Translations under genes and position numbers: made by a program | The notes under the pieces: model-generated | Database searches by the model: none | What the model was told of the DNA's origin: nothing | Seen by the model: the letters and a program-made list of their open reading frames with translations, nothing else | Assembly: GCA_016297555.1 (NCBI GenBank) | Contig: JAEDGK010000007.1 | Span: 1 to 32,669 of the forward strand | Length of the DNA: 32,669 nucleotides | Direction: 5' to 3' | Origin: Clostridiaceae bacterium | GTDB lineage: Bacteria > Bacillota > Clostridia > Oscillospirales > Acutalibacteraceae | Shown here: piece after piece, positions 22,032 through 30,212 of the stretch | Layout of the letters: every line of letters begins with the position of its first letter | Position numbering within the stretch: position 1 is the stretch's first letter

Positions 22032-22242
22032 GGGCTGTCGCACTAAGCGAAGACCAAAAGAAACTAATATAAAAGAAAATGGCTTGTATTGGAAAAATTA
22101 AACCGATACAAGCCATTTAATTTCTTTGTTTGGAATTAAGATTGAATTATTTATGTTTCTTTTTAGCCGTTTTTTCCGATTTGGCTTTTCGCTACGCCGG
22201 GCATCGGAAGAAAACGGCTTCTTCATCTTATTGCAACAGCCC
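22032..22242. mobile_element. MITE-like element (211 bp) with about 22-bp terminal inverted repeats
   Basis: The left end GGGCTGTCGCACTAAG (22032-22047, continuing to 22053) and the reverse complement of the right end, GGGCTGTTGCAATAAG (22220-22242), agree over about 22 bases with two substitutions and one small indel. No transposase is encoded. Inside are two strong hairpins, at 22077-22118 (perfect 13-bp arms AAATGGCTTGTAT) and 22165-22219 (16-bp arms with one bulged base). GGGCTGT-type ends resemble those of IS1182-like elements, from recall, so this may be a non-autonomous derivative. No target duplication is evident. The first hairpin is followed by AATTTCTTTG and probably now terminates araA. 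Confidence 0.72.
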
Positions 22243-22259
22243 CTTTTACTGCCACTAAA

Positions 22260-22295
22260 AATGCCTCCGACGGCGAAATAGCTGTCGGAGGCATT
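22260..22295 (-). terminator. Terminator of pckA
   Basis: AATGCCTCCGAC (22260-22271) pairs perfectly with GTCGGAGGCATT (22284-22295); on the minus strand the stem is followed by TTTTAG, 10 bases after the pckA stop. Confidence 0.85.
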
Positions 22296-22304
22296 ATAGC
22301 TTAA

Positions 22305-24086
22305 TTATTTGTCTATATTTTCTTTAAGGGTTTCAAGCTCTGCTTTAAGAGTTGCGGGAAGTCTGTCAAACTTAGCGTAGAATTCCTCTATGCCCTTAAC
22401 CTCGTCCTTCCAAAGGTCGGTGTCAACGCTGAGGATTTCTTTAAGCTGAGCCTCGCTGACCTCGTCCTCGATGCCCTCAAGGTTGATATCCTCTGCCTTG
22501 GGAACATAGCCGATGGGAGTTTCAACAGCGTCTACCTTGCCCTCGCAACGGTCGATAATCCAATCAAGAACACGAAGGTTATCGCCGAAGCCCGGCCACA
22601 GGAAGTTGCCATCGTCATCCTTGCGGAACCAGTTAACATTGAAAATCTTGGGAGCCTTTTCGGGGTCAAGACCTGCGCCGATATCAATCCAATGCTGCCA
22701 ATAATCAGCCATATTGTATCCGCAGAACGGAAGCATAGCCATGGGGTCTCTTCTGACAACGCCGACTGCGCCCGAAGCCGCGGCAGTTGTTTCGGAAGCC
22801 ATTATTGAGCCGACGAATACGCCGTGATTCCAATCTCTTGACTGATAAACCAGCGGAGCAAGCTTTGCGCGTCTGCCGCCGAATACAAATGCTGAAATGG
22901 GAACGCCGTCGGGATTTTCAAACTCGGAGCTGATGCAGGGGCAGTTCTTTGCGGGAGCGGTAAAGCGGCTGTTGGGATGAGCGCCCTTCTCCTCGCTTGT
23001 TTTGCCGTTCCAGGGATTGCCTTTCCACTCGATTGCGTTTTCGGGCGGATTCTTATCAAGGCCCTCCCACCAAACGGTGTTATTATCAAGATTAAGAGCA
23101 ACATTTGTGAAAATTGTGCCCTTTTTGGTTGAAGCAAGAGCGTTGGGATTGGATTTCTCGTTAGTACCGGGAGCAACGCCGAAGAAGCCGTTTTCGGGGT
23201 TGATGGCGTAAAGTCTGCCGTCTGCGCCCTTTCTGATCCACGAAATATCGTCGCCTACGCACCAAACGCGGTAGCCCTTCTTATAATATCCCTCGGGAGG
23301 AATAAGCATGGCAAGGTTGGTTTTGCCGCAAGCTGAGGGGAACGCCGCGCAGATGTATTTGATTTCGCCGTTGGGCTTCTGCAGACCGAGAATAAGCATA
23401 TGCTCAGCCTGCCAGCCCTCGTTTTTGCCCTGATAGGAAGCAATTCTGAGAGCGAAGCACTTTTTGCCGAGAAGAACATTTCCGCCGTAACCGGAATTAA
23501 CGGAGATGATTGTGTTATCCTGCGGGAACTGGCAGATATATCTCTTTTCTTCGTCGATATCGCACTTGCAATGAAGACCGCGAACCCAATCCTCGCTGTC
23601 GCCCAGAGCCTTGAGAACGGCTGTGCCGACTCTGGTCATAATAGCCATATTAAGAACAACATAGATTGAATCGGTCAGCTCAATGCCGATTTTTGAGAAC
23701 TTTGAGCCGACGGGACCCATTGAATAAGGGATAACATACATTGTTCTGCCCTTGTAGCTGTCTCTTGCGATATCATAAAGCATTTTATAAGCTTCTGCGG
23801 GATCCATCCAGTTGTTGGTGGGGCCTGCTTCTTCTTTTGTGGGAGCGCAGATAAAGGTTCTGCCCTCTACTCTTGCAACATCGTTAACTGCCGTGCGGTG
23901 AAGATAGCAATCGGGAAGAAGCTCCTGATTAAGCTTAATCATTTCACCCGTTGAGCACGCCTCGGCGCGAAGCTGCTCAATCTGCTCATCGCTGCCGTCA
24001 ATCCAAACGACCTTATCGGGCTTAACGAGATCAATTTTTTCATTAATCCACGAAAGAACGCTCTTATTGGAAGTCATATTTTCCAT
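22305..24086 (-). CDS. pckG: Phosphoenolpyruvate carboxykinase (GTP)
   Basis: A 593-aa GTP-type PEPCK interconverting oxaloacetate and PEP. The kinase P-loop is AAFPSACGKTNLAML (residues 247-261) with the reactive Cys253, the PEP/oxaloacetate site has YVIPYSMGP and NSGYGGN, and nucleotide-binding segments include VFGGRRAKLAPLVYQ and NWFRKDDDGNFLWPGFGDN. In fermentative anaerobes it often works towards oxaloacetate for succinate or propionate formation. ATG at 24086 follows AAAGGAGAA at about 8 bases; a start six codons upstream lies on the RBS. A TATAAT at 24123-24128 (minus strand) is the likely -10, without a recognisable -35. Also called pckA in some annotations. Confidence 0.96.
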   Translation of the reverse strand: MENMTSNKSVLSWINEKIDLVKPDKVVWIDGSDEQIEQLRAEACSTGEMIKLNQELLPDCYLHRTAVNDVARVEGRTFICAPTKEEAGPTNNWMDPAEAYKMLYDIARDSYKGRTMYVIPYSMGPVGSKFSKIGIELTDSIYVVLNMAIMTRVGTAVLKALGDSEDWVRGLHCKCDIDEEKRYICQFPQDNTIISVNSGYGGNVLLGKKCFALRIASYQGKNEGWQAEHMLILGLQKPNGEIKYICAAFPSACGKTNLAMLIPPEGYYKKGYRVWCVGDDISWIRKGADGRLYAINPENGFFGVAPGTNEKSNPNALASTKKGTIFTNVALNLDNNTVWWEGLDKNPPENAIEWKGNPWNGKTSEEKGAHPNSRFTAPAKNCPCISSEFENPDGVPISAFVFGGRRAKLAPLVYQSRDWNHGVFVGSIMASETTAAASGAVGVVRRDPMAMLPFCGYNMADYWQHWIDIGAGLDPEKAPKIFNVNWFRKDDDGNFLWPGFGDNLRVLDWIIDRCEGKVDAVETPIGYVPKAEDINLEGIEDEVSEAQLKEILSVDTDLWKDEVKGIEEFYAKFDRLPATLKAELETLKENIDK

Positions 24087-24285
24087 AATCTTTTCTCCTT
24101 TCATTCACGGAAAACCGACAAAATTATACAAATTTGAGAAGTAAAAAAGGAACGATTTGTCACAGTTGACAGTCATAAATAATCGTCACTTCAACCTCAC
24201 CCATTATAATTATATCACGCTTTTTTGTAAAATCAAGGTTTTGCAATAAAAAGTTTAAAAAAATTCAAAAATTATTAAAATTCGC

Positions 24286-25299
24286 TCAATTTTGTTCATC
24301 AATCGGCATAGTTGCGAAAGCGTTAAGCTCCAATCCTGCAATATTGCCGCTTTTAAGCTCATAAAAGCCCTGTGCGCCAACCATTGCCGCATTGTCGCCG
24401 CAAAGCTTCAGTTCGGGCATATAAAGCTCCCAGCCGCGTTTTTCACATTCCTTTGACATTCTCGCTCTGAGCCTTGAGTTTGCGGAAACTCCGCCCGCAA
24501 GAGCTATCTTTGAAAAACCGAAGTTTTCAGCCGCTTTCATCGTGTTTGAAACAAGGCAGTCGGCAACGGTTTCAATGCAGCTTGCTCCAAGGTCGGGAAC
24601 GCTCACCTGCTCCCCTTTTTGAGCGGCGTTGTGGATTATGTTGACAACGGCGGTTTTAAGCCCCGAAAAGCTGAAATCATATTCACTGCCGTCAACATGC
24701 GGATGCGGCAGTTTATAAAGAGCAGGATTGCCCTCGGCGCTCACTCTGTCAAGATTAACGCCGCCGGGATAAGGAAGCCCCATTGCTCTTGCCGCCTTAT
24801 CCATACATTCGCCCGCCGCATCATCGCGGGTTCTGCCTATTATTTCAAAATCAGTATAATCCCTGACGGCGACTATATGGCTGTGACCGCCCGAAACAAC
24901 AAGGCAAAGAAACGGCGGCTCAAAATCGGGATGAGTAATGTAATTTGCCGCAATATGAGAGCGCAGATGATGAACGGGCACGAGCGGCAGACCTGTTGCA
25001 TACGACAGCCCCTTGGCAAAGTTTACACCGACAAGCAAGGCTCCGATAAGCCCCGGAGCATAGGTGACCGCTATTGCGTCAAGCTCGGCATAGGAAACGC
25101 CTGCGTCCTCCATCGCCTTTGCCGTTACTCCGCTTATCGCCTGAGCGTGCATTCTTGAAGCAATTTCGGGAACGACTCCTCCGTATATAATATGCTCGCT
25201 GACCTGCGAGGCTATCACATTTGACAAAACCTTTCTGCCGTCCTCCACAACGGCTGCCGCCGTTTCATCGCAGGAGGATTCGATTGCAAGTATCTTCAC
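24286..25299 (-). CDS. tsaD: tRNA N6-threonylcarbamoyladenosine synthase subunit TsaD
   Basis: A 337-aa protein that transfers the threonylcarbamoyl group to A37 of ANN-decoding tRNAs, with TsaB and TsaE. KILAIESSCDETAAAVVEDG is the family N-terminus. Metal ligands His111 and His115 are in VHHLRSHI, and GGHSH and GGVSANSRLR form the ATP/substrate site. The start is a GTG at 25299, placed by homology and by GAGGTG 6-7 bases upstream. The open frame continues back into rimI but that is not coding in this frame. The start is 10 bases after the rimI stop. Confidence 0.96.
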   Translation of the reverse strand: MKILAIESSCDETAAAVVEDGRKVLSNVIASQVSEHIIYGGVVPEIASRMHAQAISGVTAKAMEDAGVSYAELDAIAVTYAPGLIGALLVGVNFAKGLSYATGLPLVPVHHLRSHIAANYITHPDFEPPFLCLVVSGGHSHIVAVRDYTDFEIIGRTRDDAAGECMDKAARAMGLPYPGGVNLDRVSAEGNPALYKLPHPHVDGSEYDFSFSGLKTAVVNIIHNAAQKGEQVSVPDLGASCIETVADCLVSNTMKAAENFGFSKIALAGGVSANSRLRARMSKECEKRGWELYMPELKLCGDNAAMVGAQGFYELKSGNIAGLELNAFATMPIDEQN

Positions 25300-25309
25300 T
25301 GAACACACC

Positions 25310-25762
25310 TCATTTATCTGATTTTGCAAAAAATTTAGTATAGATAATTCCGTTTTCAACGGGAGCGGAGTAGAAATTCCTTCTGACGCCCGCTCTTTCA
25401 AAGCCCTCTGATTCATAAAGAGAAATCGCCGCCGAATTGCTTTCGCGCACCTCAAGGGTTATAAATTCGCACTCTCTTTCCTCAGCCGCCGTGCACGCCG
25501 CCTTCAAAAGCGCTCTGCCTATCCCCCGCCCGCGAAATCGGGCAAAAACGGCAATATTGGTAATATAAGCCTCACCGCAGATTTCCTGAACTCCGATATA
25601 ACCCGCAACGCAGCTTTCAACGGCAACGAGAAAATGCGAATTTTCATTTGAAAGCTCCTCAAAAAGCGCGTTTTCACTCCAAGGCAGAGAAAAACATTCC
25701 TTTTCAAGAACGGCAATTTCGGAAATATGCTCCGCAGCCATTTTTTCAACGGTGAATGTCAT
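25310..25762 (-). CDS. rimI: Ribosomal protein S18-alanine N-acetyltransferase-like GNAT
   Basis: A 150-aa GNAT acetyltransferase. Motif A with the acetyl-CoA pyrophosphate loop is FRGRGIGRALLKAA, the typical RimI start CFSLPWSENALFEEL follows the first helix, and LEVRESNSAAISLYESEGF is motif B. Its place directly before tsaD is the usual Firmicute arrangement (tsaE-tsaB-rimI-tsaD), here without tsaE and tsaB. It overlaps the phosphatase gene by 4 bases. The exact protein substrate is inferred from context. Confidence 0.9.
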   Translation of the reverse strand: MTFTVEKMAAEHISEIAVLEKECFSLPWSENALFEELSNENSHFLVAVESCVAGYIGVQEICGEAYITNIAVFARFRGRGIGRALLKAACTAAEERECEFITLEVRESNSAAISLYESEGFERAGVRRNFYSAPVENGIIYTKFFAKSDK

Positions 25763-26193
25763 TTGCCGCTCACCGCCGTTATATCGTCAAATTGAAGAAG
25801 CAGAGCGTTTTTTATCATATTGGCGCAGCGGATATAGGTTTCAAGATCTCCGCCGAACGGGTCGGGTATTCCGCCGCCCAAAACAACGATTTTTTCCTGC
25901 GGCACAAACATTGAAAGGCTCGCCGCATGCTCTTGGGTCATACAGACGAATTTATCGGCTTCGTCAAGGATATATTCGGTTATCCGCCTTGCTCTGTGGG
26001 TTGAAATGTCAACGCCGAAACGCTCGCAGGCTTTGACGGAATTGGGAGTAACCTCATCGCCCGTCATTGCAAAAATGCCCGCGCTTGAACATTCGATATC
26101 GGTTATTCCCTTATCGGCGAGTATTTTTTTGAATATCCCCTCAGCCATCGGGCTGCGGCAGGTATTGCCCGTGCAGACAAACAATATTTTCAT
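25759..26193 (-). CDS. Low-molecular-weight protein tyrosine/arginine phosphatase
   Basis: A 144-aa phosphatase. The P-loop KILFVCTGNTCRSPMAEG (CX5R) gives Cys7 and Arg13, and the general acid is Asp111 in IPDPFGGDLETY. The Thr in CTGNTCRS instead of the eukaryotic Ile/Leu is typical of bacterial arginine phosphatases such as YwlE, so protein-arginine dephosphorylation is likely but not proven. In many Firmicutes a homologue lies next to tsaC/ywlC. Here it heads an operon with rimI and tsaD. Its RBS (GGAAGTGAG) sits less than 20 bases from the end of a MITE-like element. Confidence 0.9.
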   Translation of the reverse strand: MKILFVCTGNTCRSPMAEGIFKKILADKGITDIECSSAGIFAMTGDEVTPNSVKACERFGVDISTHRARRITEYILDEADKFVCMTQEHAASLSMFVPQEKIVVLGGGIPDPFGGDLETYIRCANMIKNALLLQFDDITAVSGK

Positions 26194-26214
26194 TTTCTCA
26201 CTTCCGAAATGTTA

Positions 26215-26488
26215 AGGTGAATGGAATAATACGAACCGTGATTTTCACGGGCATATTTTCGTTCACCCTTCGTTAAAATACTCGCAAATCCACAAAGGAT
26301 TTGCTGTGTTTTGTGCCTTGGTTGACCAAAAATCTGCTCCGTGAAAATTCTTAGACCCGAAAGCGAAGAATTTTCAGACGATTTTTGGTTGTTGAGGTTG
26401 CAGGAAGGCTGACGCCTTTCAATGCCGAAACTCCGAAAAGCGGCGAAAAGACTCGCTTTCGGGCAGGTTCGGATTACTCCATTCACCT
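26215..26488. mobile_element. MITE-like element (about 274 bp) with 23-bp terminal inverted repeats
   Basis: AGGTGAATGGAATAATACG at the left (26215-26237) matches the reverse complement of the right end (26466-26488) at 21 of 23 positions. The inside is dense in dyads: CCGTGA/TCACGG (26236-26250), and a nested hairpin of CCAAAAATC (26326-26334) with GATTTTTGG (26380-26388) enclosing GAAAATTCTT (26343-26352) with AAGAATTTTC (26366-26375). No transposase is present, and a 104-codon open frame across it looks spurious. The right end touches the first base of the polA stop codon. Confidence 0.68.
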
Positions 26489-29067
26489 CAAGATTTAGAG
26501 TCATACCATGTTTTGCCTATGCCGACATCCGCTTGCATCGGAACGCGCATTTTGACCGCGTTTTCCATCTCGCGCTTAACAATACCGGCAACGATATCCG
26601 CCTGCTTTTCGGAGGCTTCGACTATCAGCTCATCGTGAACCTGCATTATCAGGCGTGCGTCAAGCTTCTGCTCTTTAATGCATTGCCAGACTCTTATCAT
26701 TGCAATTTTAATTATATCAGCCGCCGTGCCCTGAATGGGCATATTCAGCGCAACCCTTTCGCCGAAAGCTCGGGTTACGGCATTTGATGAAGATAGCTCG
26801 GGCAGATATCTGCGGCGGGCAAACACGGTTTCAACATAGCCCTTTTCCTTTGCTTTTTCAACAACGGTTTTCATATATTCGCGCACTCCGCTGAAGTTTT
26901 CAAGATAGCCTTTGATGTATCTGTCCGCCTCGGCGCGCGAAACGCCGATATCCTTTGCAAGAGAAAAGGCTCCTATGCCGTAAACAATGCCGAAATTGAC
27001 TGCTTTGGCTCTGCTTCTCATAAGCGGAGTAACAAGCATCAGCGGCATATCAAACACCTGAGATGCGGTGATTGCGTGAATATCATCGCCCGAATTGAAC
27101 GCCTGAGTCATATTTTTATCATTTGCAATATGGGCAAGCACGCGCAGCTCAATCTGCGAATAGTCGGCGTCAACGAGCACATAACCGTCTTTGGCTTTGA
27201 AGAATTTTCTCATTTCTCTGCCGAGCTCCGAGCGCACGGGGATATTTTGGAGATTAGGCTCGGTTGACGAAATTCTGCCCGTTCTGGTTTCGGTCTGATT
27301 AAGGCTCGAATGTATGCGCCCATCATCTGCAATTACCTTTAACAAGCCGTCGCAGTAGGTTGATTTGAGCTTTGCAAGAGTTCGGTATTCAAGGATTTTT
27401 GCAACAACGGGATAATCGGCGGCAAGCCCTTCAAGCACCTCGGCATTGGTTGAATAACCGCTCTTCGTCTTTTTCTTGGCAGGCAAGCCCATTTTTACAA
27501 ACAACGCTTCGCCGAGCTGTTTTGGAGAATTGAGATTAAACTCATAACCGACTTCTTGGAATATTTCGGAAACCAATGAGTTTATTTTTTGTTCAAGCTC
27601 TTTTCCGAATTCTTCAATGCCGCGGGCATCCACAAGAAATCCCTCGCGCTCCATTGATGCAAGCACTCTTGCAAGCGGAAGCTCAATTTCATCAAGCAGG
27701 CGTGTTTGACCGTTGCTTTCAATTTCCGCATTTATCTTTTTAAATGCCGTCGGCAGATACGCCGTTAAAAACGCCGCTTCGTTTTCCGCCTGAGAGGAAT
27801 CTGCCTGTGCATATTCTGCAATTATACGCTTCAAATCGTAAGCGCCCGATGACGGATTGAGCACATAGGCGCTGAGCATTGCATCTCCGCAGAGCGAATT
27901 AATCTCAATATCATCGCCGTAATTATAAAAGAACGAATAAATCAGTTTTGAATTATAGGTAAATTTTTTGATATCCTTGCAGAACAGGAAATCGGAGCAA
28001 AATTCGGCATAGCCGCCGTTTTCGGGGTCAACCTCGGCAACTCCCAAATCCGTTTTAAAGAGGAACACTCCGCTGTCAAAGGTAAAATAAGCCTCGCCCG
28101 CTTTTTTGAGCATATTGAACAGCAGCTTCAAGTCCTCCTGCTTATAGCAGTCAAGCAAAACCTTTTCTGCACTTTTCTCGGCTGCGGGCTTTTCCGGAGC
28201 TTTCAAATCAAGGCGTTCTATCATTTTATACATTTCAAGCTCCGCAAGGATAGCCGTTACCTTGAAAGTATCCGGTTCGGCGGGGACATAATCGGCATAG
28301 TTGCCGTCAATCGGCGCGTCTGTTCTTATTGTTCCGAGCTCACGGCTGAGGTATGCGGACTCTCGGTCATTGACAAGCTTATCGTGAACGCCTTTTTTTA
28401 TGTCGATCGTATCGATGTTGTTATAAATATCGTCAATCGAGCCGAAGCGGCTGACAAGATCCTGCGCCGTTTTCTGACCGATGCCCGCAACGCCGGGTAT
28501 GCAGTCGGAAGCGTCGCCCATAAGAGCTTTTATATCAATCATCTGCTCGGGAGTAACGAGATATTCTTCTTTTATTCTGTCTTCGTCATAGCGCACGCTC
28601 TGCGGCCTGCCCATCTTGGTTGAAGCGAGCAAAACATTGACATTGCTCCGCACAAGCTGGAGAGAATCGCGGTCGCCCGTTGCGATATAGCAGAAATCAT
28701 CGGAGCCGCAATGCGCCGCAAGAGTGCCGAGAATATCATCAGCTTCCCAGCCTGCGGCTTCAATTATTTTATAGCCCATTGCAGAGAGCAACTCTTTTAA
28801 AGGAGGCATCTGCTGAGCAAGCTCGGGCGGCATTCCCTTGCGGTTTGCCTTATATCCCGAATACATTTCGTGGCGGAAGGTCGGCGCCTTAACATCAAAG
28901 GCGACAGCCACGGCGTCGGGAGAAACCTCCTCTTTGAGTTTAAGAAGTATATTAAGAAATCCGTAAATTCCGTTTGTAAATCTTCTGCCGTCCTTAGTTG
29001 TGAGCAGTTTTATTCCGTAAAAAGCACGGTTGAGAATACTGTTGCCGTCAAGCGCCAAAAGCTTCAT
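26488..29067 (-). CDS. polA: DNA polymerase I
   Basis: An 859-aa family A polymerase for repair and Okazaki-fragment processing. Residues 1-290 are the 5'-3' nuclease (LLALDGNSILNRAFYGI, GWEADDILGTLA, GDRDSLQLV, GDASDCIPGVAGIG). Residues 300-450 are a 3'-5' exonuclease-like fold without the DxE metal motif (TFDSGVFLF at the exo I position), so proofreading is probably absent. Residues 460-859 are the polymerase: motif A VDADYSQIELRVLAHI (Asp633), motif B RAKAVNFGIVYGIGAFSLA, motif C QVHDELIVEA (Asp812). RBS GAGGTGA. The stop codon adjoins the inverted repeat of a MITE-like element, but the protein end (GKTWYDSKS) looks complete. Confidence 0.97.
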   Translation of the reverse strand: MKLLALDGNSILNRAFYGIKLLTTKDGRRFTNGIYGFLNILLKLKEEVSPDAVAVAFDVKAPTFRHEMYSGYKANRKGMPPELAQQMPPLKELLSAMGYKIIEAAGWEADDILGTLAAHCGSDDFCYIATGDRDSLQLVRSNVNVLLASTKMGRPQSVRYDEDRIKEEYLVTPEQMIDIKALMGDASDCIPGVAGIGQKTAQDLVSRFGSIDDIYNNIDTIDIKKGVHDKLVNDRESAYLSRELGTIRTDAPIDGNYADYVPAEPDTFKVTAILAELEMYKMIERLDLKAPEKPAAEKSAEKVLLDCYKQEDLKLLFNMLKKAGEAYFTFDSGVFLFKTDLGVAEVDPENGGYAEFCSDFLFCKDIKKFTYNSKLIYSFFYNYGDDIEINSLCGDAMLSAYVLNPSSGAYDLKRIIAEYAQADSSQAENEAAFLTAYLPTAFKKINAEIESNGQTRLLDEIELPLARVLASMEREGFLVDARGIEEFGKELEQKINSLVSEIFQEVGYEFNLNSPKQLGEALFVKMGLPAKKKTKSGYSTNAEVLEGLAADYPVVAKILEYRTLAKLKSTYCDGLLKVIADDGRIHSSLNQTETRTGRISSTEPNLQNIPVRSELGREMRKFFKAKDGYVLVDADYSQIELRVLAHIANDKNMTQAFNSGDDIHAITASQVFDMPLMLVTPLMRSRAKAVNFGIVYGIGAFSLAKDIGVSRAEADRYIKGYLENFSGVREYMKTVVEKAKEKGYVETVFARRRYLPELSSSNAVTRAFGERVALNMPIQGTAADIIKIAMIRVWQCIKEQKLDARLIMQVHDELIVEASEKQADIVAGIVKREMENAVKMRVPMQADVGIGKTWYDSKS

Positions 29068-29087
29068 TCAAAATCACCTCAATTTAC

Positions 29088-29115
29088 ATTATAACATATA
29101 ATTTGTAAATTTCAG
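29088..29115 (-). promoter_or_regulatory. Promoter of polA
   Basis: On the minus strand TATAAT (29088-29093) with CTGAAA (29110-29115) 16 bases upstream; it lies about 20 bases before the start codon. Confidence 0.5.
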
Positions 29116-29132
29116 CATTTTTATGAAAATTA

Positions 29133-29161
29133 TTGAAATTAGTTGCGTAAAATGGTAACAT
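29133..29161 (+). promoter_or_regulatory. Promoter of dusB
   Basis: TTGAAA (29133-29138), 17 bases, TAACAT (29156-29161), about 35 bases before the start codon. Divergent from the polA promoter. Confidence 0.6.
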
Positions 29162-29196
29162 AAATCAGATAATTCTCTCAAATCCAAGGAGACGGT

Positions 29197-30162
29197 ATGA
29201 AAATAGGCAATGTTGAGATAAACGGATATGCGGCTCTTGCTCCGATGGCGGGAGTTGCTGACAGGGCGTTCAGGGAGCTTTGCATAGAATACGGAGCTTC
29301 ATATGTAATAACCGAGATGGTCAGCTCCAAAGGACTGACCATGCACGACAGAAAGTCGGACAGCCTTATGCTTTTGGGCGAAACGGAAAAGCCCGCCGCC
29401 GTTCAGATTTTCGGCTGCGAGCCTGAAATAATGGCGCAGGCGGCAAAAAAAGCTGAGGCGACAGGCTGCTGCGCCATTGATATAAATATGGGCTGCCCCG
29501 CTCCTAAAATTGCAGGCAACGGCGGCGGAAGCGCACTGATGAAAGACCCCGAGCTTGCCGCAAGGATAACCGAGGCTTGCGTTAAGGCGGTCAGCCTGCC
29601 CGTTACGGTCAAAATCCGCTCGGGCTGGGACGAAAACAGCATAAACGCCGTTGAAATGTCAAAGCTGCTTGAAAGCGCGGGCGCGGCGGCAATAACCGTT
29701 CACGGCAGAACAAGAAAGCAGATGTATGCTCCGCCCGTAAATCTTGACATTATCAGGCAGGTAAAACAGGCAGTTAAAATCCCCGTAATCGGCAACGGCG
29801 ATATAGTTGACGCGGCAACGGCGAAAAATATGTATGAATCAACGGGCTGCGATTTCATAATGCTCGGCAGAGGCGCACTCGGCTCTCCGTGGGTATTCAC
29901 TGCGATTAACGAATATTTCAGAAGCGGAAAAATTCTGCCCGAGCCGCCCATTGAGGAGCGAATGGCGGTTATGATAAAGCACATTAATAAACTGTGCGAA
30001 TATAAGGGCGACTATATAGGAATGAGAGAAGCACGCAAGCACGCGGCATGGTATATCAAAGGAATCAGAGGTGCGGCGGCTTTAAGGCAGGAAATCGGCG
30101 CACTTGAAAGCATGGAGCAGCTTGAAGCAATAGCGGAAAAGGTAATAAAAAGCGATAAATAA
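29197..30162 (+). CDS. dusB: tRNA-dihydrouridine synthase B
   Basis: A 321-aa FMN TIM-barrel enzyme that reduces uridines in tRNA D-loops. VEINGYAALAPMAGVADRAF is the DusB/NifR3 N-terminus, the catalytic cysteine is Cys100 in DINMGCPAPKI, FMN contacts are in IPVIGNGDI and FIMLGRGALGSPW, and the tRNA-binding C-terminal helical domain includes REARKHAAWYIKG. RBS AAGGAGA at about 6 bases. It is monocistronic between its own promoter and terminator. Confidence 0.96.
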   Translation: MKIGNVEINGYAALAPMAGVADRAFRELCIEYGASYVITEMVSSKGLTMHDRKSDSLMLLGETEKPAAVQIFGCEPEIMAQAAKKAEATGCCAIDINMGCPAPKIAGNGGGSALMKDPELAARITEACVKAVSLPVTVKIRSGWDENSINAVEMSKLLESAGAAAITVHGRTRKQMYAPPVNLDIIRQVKQAVKIPVIGNGDIVDAATAKNMYESTGCDFIMLGRGALGSPWVFTAINEYFRSGKILPEPPIEERMAVMIKHINKLCEYKGDYIGMREARKHAAWYIKGIRGAAALRQEIGALESMEQLEAIAEKVIKSDK

Positions 30163-30166
30163 AAAC

Positions 30167-30212
30167 ACGGTGCACGGCGAAAAATCCGCTGTGCACCGTT
30201 AAATTTTATTCT
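30167..30212. terminator. Terminator between dusB and the GH3 gene
   Basis: ACGGTGCAC (30167-30175) pairs with GTGCACCGT (30191-30199), extended by a few inner pairs, followed by TAAATTTTATT on plus. It lies 4 bases after dusB and just beyond the converging GH3 stop. Confidence 0.82.

Noticed and set aside
24158..24171. Dyad TGTCA-4-TGACA upstream of PEP carboxykinase
   Set aside because: Arms are only 5 bases, and it does not match Rex or CcpA operators that would be expected here.
24619..25158. Plus-strand open frame of 179 codons opposite tsaD
   Set aside because: It is antisense to a well-supported gene, rich in Arg/Cys/His as expected from a shadow frame, and has no recognisable domain.
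26190..26504. Minus-strand open frame of 104 codons across the second MITE-like element
   Set aside because: It spans both inverted repeats and the nested hairpins, overlaps the ends of both neighbouring genes, has no RBS and its composition (many Ser/Arg/Gln, no domain) looks like a translated repeat.
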